A DNA stretch of 64,000 nucleotides from assembly GCF_958979055.1 (NCBI RefSeq), contig NC_084886.1:12014654-12078653 (forward strand), in the 5' to 3' direction. The notes under the pieces were generated by a model. The model made no database searches. It was not told the DNA's origin and worked only from the letters and a program-made list of their open reading frames with translations. This document shows positions 54,619 through 64,000 of the stretch, piece by piece; within the stretch, counting starts at the first letter, position 1; every line of letters starts with the position of its first letter. The stretch comes from Alnus glutinosa (taxonomy: Eukaryota; Streptophyta; Magnoliopsida; Fagales; Betulaceae). A program made the position numbers and the translations under genes.

Positions 54619-57600
54619 TCATACCGATTGAAAAGCTAATAATGGTTGGGCATCCATAGATGAGGTTGACATTGTTGATGGGGGAAGAGCATCCCCTAGC
54701 TTGGACATTTCAACTTGGTCATATTCAAGCTCTTCATCTTGTTGAAGGTTAGCAGCTTTTTGCAACATTTGAATTGCCTCCAACTCCATTGCGACTTCCT
54801 TCATTGTAGGTCGTTTCTTCCCATTTAAGTTCAAGCACCTTTTCGCAAGGTTCGCGACTGCAATGATCTCTTCCTTCTTACCCTCCTTCAAAACTCGACT
54901 ATCAATAATTTCAAACAAATTGTTCTCCTCCACCGATTGAATGAAATATATGGCTAAACTTCTGGGTTCTTGTGTCCTTATTGAAGAGATAGCTTTTTCG
55001 CCAGTTAACAGCTCAGCAAGTACAACACCGAAACTATAAACATCACTCTTTTCTGTAAACTGACTTGACTGGAAATACTCAGGGTCCAAATATCCAAAAG
55101 TGCCATGTACTTGTGTGGTTAGGTGAGTTTGATCAACAGCGATGGATCTTGAAGTCCCAAAGTCAGCTACTTTAGCTCTGTACTTATCATCCAAGAGTAT
55201 GTTTGTAGACTTAATGTCCATGTGGTAAATGGGCGTGGAAGCTGATGAGTGTAAGTAGAAAAGAGCTTCGGCAACTTCTGTTGCAATTCGTAAGCGCATA
55301 TTCCATGTTAATGGAAACTCCTCAGTTTGGCCATTGACATATTGGGAAAGAGTTCCGTTAGGAACATATTCATAAACTAGCATAGGAACTTCCGTCTCCA
55401 AACAACAAGCAATTAGCTTAACCACATTTCTGTGGTTAAGTTGTGAAAGAATGACAACTTCGTTGACGAATTCTTCGAGTTGTTTTCCTTCATCAATTGC
55501 CTTGGACTTTTTCACTGCAACGATTCTTCCTTCTGCCAACATGCCTTTGTAAACAGTGCCTTGTCCTCCTTGACCAAGTATTCTATTTGCACTATAATTG
55601 TCAGTGGCCTTCTCCAAATCTTTTGAATTAATTAGTTTGATGTTCTCAACATTGGCTTCATGTGAAGATAATTGTTGTTGTAACAATAAACCACCATTTC
55701 GTTTGAAGAACTTTTTCTTCTGTGCAATCCTCCTCCTTTCCTTTACCACTTTGTAGGACCACCATCCACAAGCAAGTAGAACCAATAGCCCAAGACTGCT
55801 GCTAATACCTACTTAACGCAGTGTAATAAGAAAAAATTACTCATTGTAGTAAAAAGTTATAGCAATAGTTTCGAACGAGAATGTTGACTTAAAACAGAGA
55901 AATTTTCTCCTAATGCTATAAATTATTCTGACAAAAAGTATGTTAATATATATATTTGACTACTGATGTATTCCAAAAGAAGGAGATGGTACAAGTGGGC
56001 TGGTTAGGGAGAGGAAAAATGATTAACCAAAAAAAGCATGAAGGTTTAAAGGTTCACATTATAATCATCTACTTGCAACTTTTGAAAATTTGTAACCATT
56101 ATTTTAAATGAACGATCACCATTTTGTCAAGTCCTCTATTTTGAATAATAAATATATATGTAAAAAATTATATGTAGGAAATGATTTCTTTAATCAATAC
56201 CTAAAGAGTTTCAATGCACCGTCCGTTACGATTTTTGGAGATGGTCGGCTATCTCAAAAAGGTGTTCAACCAACCCCATAAACCTTGACAGGTGACCCAA
56301 TCACCCTCTCAAGACTTGAGGAGGCAGCCAACCACCCTCTCTAGGCTTATGGAGGGGTAGTTGGCCCCACATGAGTTATTGGGATGGTCTGGCCAATCTA
56401 AAATCCTAGATGATTGCCCCCAAGACTTATAGGGATGGTTGATCACTCTTCACAAATTTTGAAGGTGGTCTAACCACTGTCAAAAGTATTTGGGGGTAGT
56501 AGGTATATATTGCCTCAAAATGATTGACTTGGCAAAATAAGTGTCCATTTAAACCATTTTAAGAATTGCAAGCTCTTGCAATTTTTAATAATTTCGTGAA
56601 ATTCTACTCTAAAGGTTCCACTATATCTCAAAATATTATACTTGAAGCATCTCCTCTATGATAGTAGTAAGTGAATTTTAGGGATATATTTATTGAAAAA
56701 TTATTGCATAGAAAGTGTACGAGAAGATATTAAAAAAAGAAAGAAAAAGCAGAAGATATTTGCCACTCCAAACGCTTGGAATTTTTTTCAAAAGATGTGC
56801 TGTAATTTGTTTGTTTGTTTTCAAAACATGTGTTTTAAAATTTTTCTCCCAAAGCATAATATAATTTATTCTCCTACAAGAATGTATATCCAGAGAAAGT
56901 GGGACCAATTGAAATAAGCAAGGTGAAAGAAAATCAATCAAAATAATGTGGTAGAAAATATGAGATTTCTTGTGTGGGTGGTTTTTGGGTCACTTTTTCG
57001 AAAGAAAAATAAAATGGGAAGCCTTAAACACTCCAATCCAAATAAACATGAAAAATGCTACACTTCTCATTTTTTATTTTATTTTTTTAATTTTTAATTT
57101 TTTTTAAAGTTAGTTCTCAAGTGATGTGTCATCATTTCATGAGATGGTAACACATTTCTCAAAACAATAAATCTCATGGGACATAGGATGATAACATATC
57201 ACTTGAAAATTAAATTTTGAAAAAAAATTTAAAAAGTGTACATTTTTCAATAAACATACCTACCGTAGCCGCCCCAATTGGAGGTTCGGGGTTAACTACC
57301 CAGCAATTGTAAGACCCATTAGTATTTTCACATCTTACACTCCCAGATCCATTATTGAGACAAGGTGATGGTAGGCGCTCACATTCGTTAATATCTGACA
57401 TATATGTATAAGGAGATAAACACAGTTAGTATCCAATAAATCAACAGCAAAAATCAGAGTGATTATTAAGTCACCAATTATTTTAAAAAATTTAGAAAAT
57501 AAGAAAATTTCATTTAAATCAATATTATAATATTTCGGGGGGTTCAAATTCTTAGTCAACAAGCAAAGTCTAATAATATCACTAATTATCTCTAAAAAAT

Positions 57601-58075
57601 CAAATTGATAAAATAATAATAATAATAATAATTATACAACATATGCGTACTCCATTCATCATGATGATGATAATAATAACAATAATAGTAGGATTTTCAA
57701 ATGAAATCGATTGATGTTGCTTGCTCTTGTTAGAATCTACAAAAAATCCCATGGCATCATTTGATTCTTTTACAACTACATTTTTCTCTATATTAACAAA
57801 GAATTCAGTACTTCTAATGCATAACGAGAGTTTGTATGCTATATATGCACGCTATTATTATATGAGATTTGGGGTTTCACAAATAGGAATTCCTAATTCT
57901 AACATTTACAACTTGTTCAAGTATCATGAATAAAATCGTCAACTTTTATGTGGAATTGATAATAACTTAGAATTTCTATTTTACACGTAATAGTTAAATC
58001 TGATCACGTGATCAGTTCTCTTGCGAGGCCATGTGATTCCCTCCACTTATTTTATTTTTTTGTGAGTATGTGATC

Positions 58076-58106
<31 letters not shown>

Positions 58107-60576
58107 AAAAATTAAAAGAAGAAAAGAAGAGGAAAAGTAAATATACCCTCCTTATTTTTTTGTGAGTATGTGATCTCCCCCCCCCCCCAAAAAAAAAAAA
58201 ATAGAAGAAAAAAAGAAGAGGAAAAGTAAATATACCCTCCTTAAACTATCATCTCATTGTCAATATCCCCCACAAACTACCAATTGTGTCAACGTCTAAC
58301 CTAAACTATTAAAAATAATCAATGTCATCCACAATGACAAAAACAGTATTTTTCAAAAATTATATATATATATATATATAAGGGGAAAAATACACGTACA
58401 TATCTCTCTCAAACTACTACTCAATTATCAATGTCCACCTCCCCCTCCAAACTACCATTTGTGTCAATTTTTCCCCTCAAACTACCAAAACATGTTAAAG
58501 TCTCCCCTTAAGACCAATAAAAAGACAAAAATGACCATAATTTTTTTTCAATAACACAAAATTGTCTTTATAAATTCGAAAAAAAAAAATTAAAAAAAAG
58601 GAATATGAAAAAATAAAGAACAAAAAAAGAGAATTTTTTTTAAAAAAAAAAAGGAAAAAAAACCGTTTTTTATTTTTATTTTTTTTTATTATAACTTTTT
58701 GTTATTTTAGATTTTTTTCAATAATTTTTTTTTTTAAAAAAAATTGAATAATTTCATGAAGGATATTTTTGCCATTAAAGGGAACATTGACATTTTTTCA
58801 ATAGTTTAGAGGAGGAGATTGACACAATTGATAGTTTAGGAGGGGACATTGACAATGAGGTAAATTATACGTACTTTTCCAAAAAAAAAGAAAATTATAA
58901 AAAAAAAAAAAGAAAAAAGAAAAAAAAAATATAAGAACATTTTTATTAAAAATTATGGTCATTTTTATCTTTTTGTTGGTTTTGGGGGTGACATTGGCAT
59001 TTTTTTGTAGCTTAAAGAGAACATTTACATCATTAGTAGTTTATGAAGGACATTAACAATTAAGTGATAGTTTGAGGAAATATGTGTACTTTTCCAAAAA
59101 AAAAAAATAATAATGATAAACTTCTCTAATTATATCACTTGATAAAATTACTAGATAAATTTTGTGAACGATTAGTTCAATTACTTATTCCAATAGTTCA
59201 TTTTCTAACGCAAATTCAGTTGACTTTTGTTTTGTGAGTGATTAGTTCAATTACTTATTCTAATGGCCCATTTTCTATCTAATATTCTTCCATTTCCGAC
59301 TTTTGAAAAGTCTTCTGTACGTGGAAGTTTTAATAGAAAATGGACAGTTTGAATAATAATAAGAAAAAAATGTAAAATCAGTTTTTATGTTAGTTCAATT
59401 TACAAATCGCTTTATGTAGTATAAAAATTAATTTAAAAATCTTTATAATATGCAAAAATAATAACTTACCCCCTAAAATTAATTTTCAATCACTAACTTA
59501 ATAAAAAATTTTTTTGGTTATCACGTCATGCCCAATAAAAGTGTGACATGTACAAGTCACTCTTTAGTAAAAAAAAATATATATAACTAAAAAATACTTT
59601 TTAAAAAAAGTGACCCGCAAGCCAACTCATATGTGGCAAAAAGAACATGCAGAAGAATTAAAGAGATAAATTGACTATAGCTAGTACAAAAAGTTTAATT
59701 ACCTTGACATCCTCCAAGAAGATAGGGATTTCCTGCAAAGCCGCCATTGCAAGAACATGTAACAGTTGAGGTCCGGTTAGTAACACAATTATAGTTTGAG
59801 GTGGAGCCATTATTGGTTATTGGAAGAGAGTTGAATGATGTATTAATTAAGAATCCCCCATTCCAACACCACAGGAACTTGCGACATATTGGAAGACACA
59901 TCTTTGTATGGGTAATCGGCCTCGAACCACTTTTGTTCTACCAAAAATGCAGACTTGCATCCTTTGTCCGCAGTGATCGTAACGTAAGTACCAGGGTTCG
60001 TATTTATTTGGCCAATTTTTGTACTGAACACAAGGAGCTGTGAAGGAATTGTGGTTTCGCAGCAGTTAATGCCATTGCAACTGCTTGCATCCATCGCTTT
60101 ATCAGTGCCACAAATTGACATGCACCCACCAATTGTAACTGAAGCATCTTCGGACAAAATTGAAGCAAGGTTGTCGCAACCGATGGCGACGAATCTGTTG
60201 TCGGACTGGGAGAAGACGAAAGGGCCTTTTGCGAACTCCACATTTAGTTTGCTGCTGTCATCACCACCAGTACAAGAAGAAAATGTCGGATAGTTGACGC
60301 GAACTGTGCCTACTTCTATTGAAATGTTGAGCACCTCCAGGTTGAGGCTCCGCAAGAAAGGTTTGGGAGGGCTGAAAGAGTCATTGCAAACTACTTCAAA
60401 CCAGTCATCAACGTAGCAACCAGCTCCTATTCCAAAAGGGTATGGGATATTGCTAACATTCCCACATGAGCTTTTTGCTTCGCATGAACTACTAATTGCT
60501 AAACCCGCTGCTTGTTCAGATATTGCATAAATTGAACACAAGAGCAAAATGATCTGAAATAGCATTTGCACGGCCA

Positions 60577-60580
<4 letters not shown>
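54619..60580 (-). CDS. Wall-associated receptor kinase (WAK-like), frameshifted copy
   Basis: WAKs span the plasma membrane, bind wall pectin outside and signal through a cytosolic Ser/Thr kinase. Three exons: 60580-59703, 57394-57260 and 55808-54619. Exon 1 has a signal peptide ([19 protein letters not shown]), the Cys-rich GUB_WAK domain ([18 protein letters not shown]) and an EGF-like tail ending [14 protein letters not shown]. Exon 2 starts an EGF-calcium module ([18 protein letters not shown]). Exon 3 has a membrane helix ([17 protein letters not shown]) and a full kinase: [26 protein letters not shown] and [10 protein letters not shown]. The joins need one base fewer in exon 1: a run of five G near 59855 shifts the frame into a stop at 59843. 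With a four-G run the product would be about 733 residues, normal for the family. The catalytic motif is HMD, not HRD. Introns contain several transposons. Either a young pseudogene or a sequence error. Confidence 0.85.
56215..56520. repeat. GGTTGG/CCAACC-rich repeat remnant in the kinase intron
   Basis: This stretch carries repeated AACCACCC, GGCCAA and GGGATGG words in both orientations and is GC-richer than its surroundings. It resembles the core of the Mutator-like element at 44958-46202, but no arms or target duplication are seen, so only its likely origin can be suggested. Confidence 0.4.
57050..57248. mobile_element. Mutator-type MITE beside a splice donor
   Basis: The ends GAAAAATGCTACACTTCTCA and (reverse) GAAAAATGTACACTTTTTAA are inverted repeats. 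AATAAACAT flanks both sides (57041-57049 and 57249-57257), a perfect 9 bp duplication. The right duplicate ends at intron position +3 of the donor for kinase exon 2 (GT at 57259-57258). It is non-coding. Confidence 0.85.
58040..58235. repeat. Tandem duplication with C and A homopolymers
   Basis: A unit of about 95 bp occurs twice: TTATTTTTTTGTGAGTATGT, then a run of C (20 at about 58077-58096; 10-13 at about 58177-58188), a run of A, and GAGGAAAAGTAAATATACCC. It overlaps the left end of the repeat element at 58220. Confidence 0.75.
58220..59095. mobile_element. Two interleaved Mutator-like elements, family A
   Basis: Four arms of the same family as 52592-53390 are present. Left arms start at 58220 and 58382; right arms end at 58880 and 59095. 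By sequence, the left arm at 58220 (CTCATTGTCAAT) pairs best with the right arm ending at 58880, and the one at 58382 (CAATTATCAATG) with the right arm ending at 59095. The copies therefore overlap rather than nest. Cores are A/T-rich and non-coding. The block lies in intron 1 of the receptor kinase gene. Confidence 0.65.

Positions 60581-60608
<28 letters not shown>
60581..60608. repeat. (GA)n abutting the receptor kinase start
   Basis: On the coding strand about 14 GA units run directly into the ATG at 60580. An upstream in-frame ATG at 60646 would translate the repeat as alternating Arg/Glu and is unlikely, because it would displace the signal peptide. Confidence 0.75.
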
Positions 60609-61430
60609 AAGATGATATGATCAATGAGAGTACTGTGAAGCAGCAAAGCCCAAGCCCCCCTCTTTATAATGCGTCATTATCGTCCTTCTAAAAGTAGCTA
60701 GCCATGCAAGAAATTATATGGAAGTTGCCAAGAAGACCTCTTAAAAAAAAAGAAAAAAAGAAGTTGCCAAGAAGACCAACTTGTACGTACGTCTTTGTCT
60801 GGATCATATATAGTATTCTTTACGTGGATACCAACTCTCATAAATTACTAGGAAAATGATCCCATGCACATGGATGGTCCACAATTGTGACTTTTGGGCG
60901 CGTCTTACATATAAGCATGCATTAAACAATCAATTACAAACATCCACCCTTCAAATTAAATTCGTAACAAACCCGAATAAAATGAAGCCTAGCTGGTTTA
61001 GATCCCGGAAAATCATTTATGATTGGGTCTGTACTAATTAAACTTTGCAGTAATTATTTTGTTTTTCAATATTGTAATTTGTACAACACCAAAAAAATCA
61101 ATCAAAAACTTATTTTCAATTTTTGATGTAAAGCCTAATTTTTACAATATTCATGACTAAAAATTCTTGTTCTGTAGAGCAGTAGACACAAGAAGAGTAC
61201 AAGCACAAGTAGTGTTAGACTGTTGATCTTCTGTTGCTTATTGGCCACCGACACAATTCAAAAATATTTGACCGTATATGTTCGATCATATGATAATACT
61301 CAAGTTGTACTTCTAATAAAGTTTTGTTAAAAATTATTTACCAGCTGGCAAATACTATCAATTAAATTTAAACTAAACCACTTCTTCTTCTTTTTTTTGC
61401 CGGGGGGGGGTATGGATCGACCACGGACAC

Positions 61431-61546
61431 GCTGAACTAGGACTCTTTTATATTCCTAGTTGATCAGCACACCATATGCTGAACTAGGACTCTTTTATAT
61501 TCCTAGTTGATCAGCACACCATATGCTGAACTAGGACTTAGTCAAC
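61431..61546 (+). repeat. 47 bp tandem repeat, 2.4 copies
   Basis: The unit starting GCTGAACTAGGACTC and ending CAGCACACCATAT occurs at 61431 and 61478 with identical sequence. A partial third copy starts at 61525. Within each unit CTAGGA and TCCTAG are inverted, so each can form a small hairpin. Confidence 0.9.
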
Positions 61547-61593
61547 GTGACTTCATCCACCGCAACAAAGCGATCATATCATATGCTGACCAA

Positions 61594-61630
<37 letters not shown>

Positions 61631-63656
61631 TATTATTATTATTATTTGAAGTGGTTGAATAATTAGTCCTAGCTAGTTCAATAATTTCATAAAAAAGGAA
61701 ATGAAAATCACCCATGTTTGAACTCATTCATTTCTGATAGTTATCTCATGACATTAGGTAGTTGATTATCAATCACATAAAAAGAAATTATATGAAACCT
61801 CAAAAATAAATGCACTACATGCATGCTGAGGGCCTTTTTATTTTTTTTTTTATTTTTATTTTTTATTTTTTTTTTGTAAGTATGCCTTGGAGGAGGAAAA
61901 GAAGCAAAATAAATTTACAATGTGGACTAATAAGATGCGCATGAAGATGACAAGAAAAAAGGCTCCCATTTAATATCAAGTGATGTACTGAAGAATTTCA
62001 TAGCAATTATTTTCTAACACCAAATTGGGCATTATCTGATTACTAGAATGCTCCGATCGAGGTTTTTCTTTTTCATTTTAGGGATAAGTTAGAGAGGTGC
62101 CATAGAAAAAAGACGGCATAATACGAACCTAAATTCATAATCATCAACATATTGCTTCTTCAGAAGTGGTGGAAGTTGCATGTTCACAAGCCTGGCGAAG
62201 GGTACATACTTCTTTCTCCTAACATGCATGCGGTTGGTAAACAATTAGCTTAGTGAAAGAAATCAAACTGGATGACTTAATTACCAACGGGCCCCTAACT
62301 ATTAAGGTCACCGGCTCACCAATGTTGCCCAATGGCCTAGCGGCCCATAAGTACCGAAGGGTTCAAAGAGGTTAACGGTCCACAACTAAGGGTTGGTTAG
62401 CTAGGCCCCAAATGGCTTATGATAGGGTTGACAATTTTTTACACGATCCGCGAATCTGACACGAACACGATATCAAGTTAGGGTTTGGATTTAAGCTATA
62501 ACCTGTTTATGACCCGTCAACCTGTTTATGACATGCCCAACCCGTTTATGACTATATTCCTCTTCACTTTTGGTGGTGAGAGTCGTGAGACTCTGCCAAG
62601 ACTAGTGAGACTCTGGTTCAACCCCTTCTTATCGTTATTTTGGTGAGACTCTGAATTAATGTAAAATTTATACTTATTTTATATTGTTTTCCTTTCCGTC
62701 CTACTTCAGAAAGTTGTGTCTATATTTGTAAAAACCAAAAAATTAATGTAAAAAATAAAATAAAAAATAAAAACAACTTTTAAAATTAATCAAGTTGCTC
62801 GTGCCTCGTGAAAATGAATAAATTTAGGATACATTCATTCCAAATGAATTTTAAATCAATTATTTTTTAAGTACCCTTTACATATAATTATATTGAAAAA
62901 TATTTTATTCAAAAAGGTTTGGTTTAGTTTAGATGCCTAAAAGTAACTTGGTATTGGGTAATGATGTATTACGAGAACATAAAATAACCTTTTAAAAGTC
63001 CCTTTACTTTTCACTTTTTAGGTTTTAGGAAAAAATATACTTTAACCCTCCAATTATCACCTATTTTACAATTACATGTCAAATTAGACACTCTTTTTTT
63101 CTTTTCTTTTTTTTACCTAAAATACCCTTAAAATTATTTAAAAATTAAATTAAAAAATATATAAAAATAACTATTTGAAAAAAAAAAAAAATTAAAGGGC
63201 TTAATATGAAAAGGGCCACCCATCTTTGGTGTTTTCAATTTTTTTTTTTGTTTAATTTTTTAATAATTTTATTTTATTCAAATGGTTATTTTTTAATAAT
63301 TTTAAGGGCATTTTTGAAAGAAAAATATGAGAGTGTCTAATTTAATTGCCACGTGATGGTAGTATGTAGAGTTTAAATATCACTTTTTAAAGTTTAGAAG
63401 CGCAATTACAAAGTGAATAATAATTTGAGGGCTAACATTATCCTTAAACTTTGATGGCTTAAGGAAAGGACAAACACACAATATTATTATTCTATCATTT
63501 TTTGTATATTTTTGTTTTCGATTAATAATGGAGACTAAAAAAGGTATTTCACTTAATTAATTAGACGAATATATATATATACTTCCCTTTTCAAAAAAAC
63601 CCAAATAAAATAAGGCCAGAACGGTAGGTTCCATTTGTCCTGAACAAAGTTGATTA

Positions 63657-63717
63657 GACGACTTGGAGAAAGTGTAGAGCCGACCAGTTTCATTTTACTT
63701 GACTTTCTCCAAGTCGT

Positions 63718-63753
<36 letters not shown>

Positions 63754-63824
63754 AAAAAGAAAAAAAAGAAAACAAAAAACATGGAATCTTGGAGAAAGTG
63801 AAGTAAAATTAAACCGGCCTGCTC
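63657..63824. repeat. Foldback structure with TA loop
   Basis: GACGACTTGGAGAAAGT (63657-63673) and its exact complement at 63702-63718 form a 17 bp hairpin. The middle segment (63677-63712) is also the near-complement of 63788-63824, across a (TA)n run at about 63720-63750. Two alternative hairpins can therefore share one strand. Confidence 0.75.
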
Positions 63825-64000
63825 TGATAAGCGTCGAATGTTACACATTCAAGCACCTTAGCTTTTATCTGTTAATTCCTTAGCATTGTTATTTGTTTGA
63901 TTTTGTGTTGTTTTATTGTTTTCAGGTTTTAAATACAGATGCAATTAATTCCATTAATTTTGGGCTTAAAGCACACTTTGAGAAGACGTAGAAGATATGT

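Larger units (their letters stand above)
60609..64000. other. Right-hand intergenic region
   Basis: About 60609-60850 should hold the receptor kinase promoter. No further gene is recognised. A minus-strand stretch at about 62127-62215 reads KKYVPFARLVNMQLPPLLKK and YVDDYEF without a stop, ends at a GT, and may be an isolated exon I cannot assign. Poly-T runs lie at 61589-61628 and 61843-61875. The stretch 62430-62560 has hAT-like CACGAACACG and GACCCGTCAACC words. The stretch 63020-63430 looks like another worn long-TIR element. The last 150 bases resemble retrotransposon LTR sequence but are cut by the window end. Confidence 0.4.

Noticed and set aside
60581-60646. Upstream in-frame start of the receptor kinase
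   Set aside because: It would translate the GA repeat and push the signal peptide inward; the ATG at 60580 directly precedes a good signal peptide.
63850-64000. Start of a large gypsy LTR at the window end
   Set aside because: The sequence style is suggestive, but it is cut by the window edge and nothing diagnostic is visible.
1-64000. CRISPR arrays, operons, integrons or phage
   Set aside because: No regularly spaced repeats or bacterial-type gene clusters; exon-intron structure shows plant nuclear DNA.

Overview
This window is nuclear DNA from a flowering plant, most likely a woody eudicot. The genes have many short exons with GT-AG introns, the intergenic DNA is AT-rich, and there are many small plant transposons and microsatellites. 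No operons, plasmid features or CRISPR arrays are present. I cannot name the species from sequence alone.

The left half (about 0.9-27 kb) holds conserved genes. A two-exon hydroxyethylthiazole kinase gene (+, 910-1965) salvages the thiazole half of thiamine. Two tandem intronless dirigent genes (-, 3470-4222 and 5690-6436) are of the Casparian-strip/ESB1-like type. A 12-coding-exon SERINC membrane-protein gene (-, 7298-15184) follows, then an 18-exon mitochondrial chaperonin CPN60/HSP60 gene (-, 22318-27249). All exon joins in both long genes were checked by phase and give complete products of 425 and 575 residues. Divergent from CPN60 is a complex I subunit NDUFA13/GRIM-19 gene (+, 30807-38793) with a 7.5 kb first intron. 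SERINC, CPN60 and GRIM-19 appear to be neighbours in Arabidopsis too, as do the thiazole kinase and a dirigent gene (from memory), so this looks like an old gene block.

The right half has a four-exon F-box gene (-, 40538-44041), a decayed tau-class glutathione transferase exon (53991-54382), and a wall-associated receptor kinase gene (-, 54619-60580). The kinase gene has a one-base frameshift in a G run of exon 1 and an HMD instead of HRD catalytic motif.

Mobile DNA dominates the rest. The most notable element is a 1288 bp hAT transposon (35868-37155, perfect 8 bp target duplication) carrying a broken copy of the 5' part of a Pur-alpha gene. It sits inside a LINE fragment, which itself lies in intron 1 of NDUFA13. 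The same intron holds a Ty3/gypsy relic with gag but no pol. Elsewhere there are two TRIM retrotransposons (12322-12684, 50216-50539), a Helitron (19402-21582), a non-autonomous CACTA element (51052-52557, ATC duplication), several Mutator-like elements with 9 bp duplications, a SINE with a clear target duplication, and many MITEs. One MITE lies only two bases into an intron of the receptor kinase gene, counting its target duplication.
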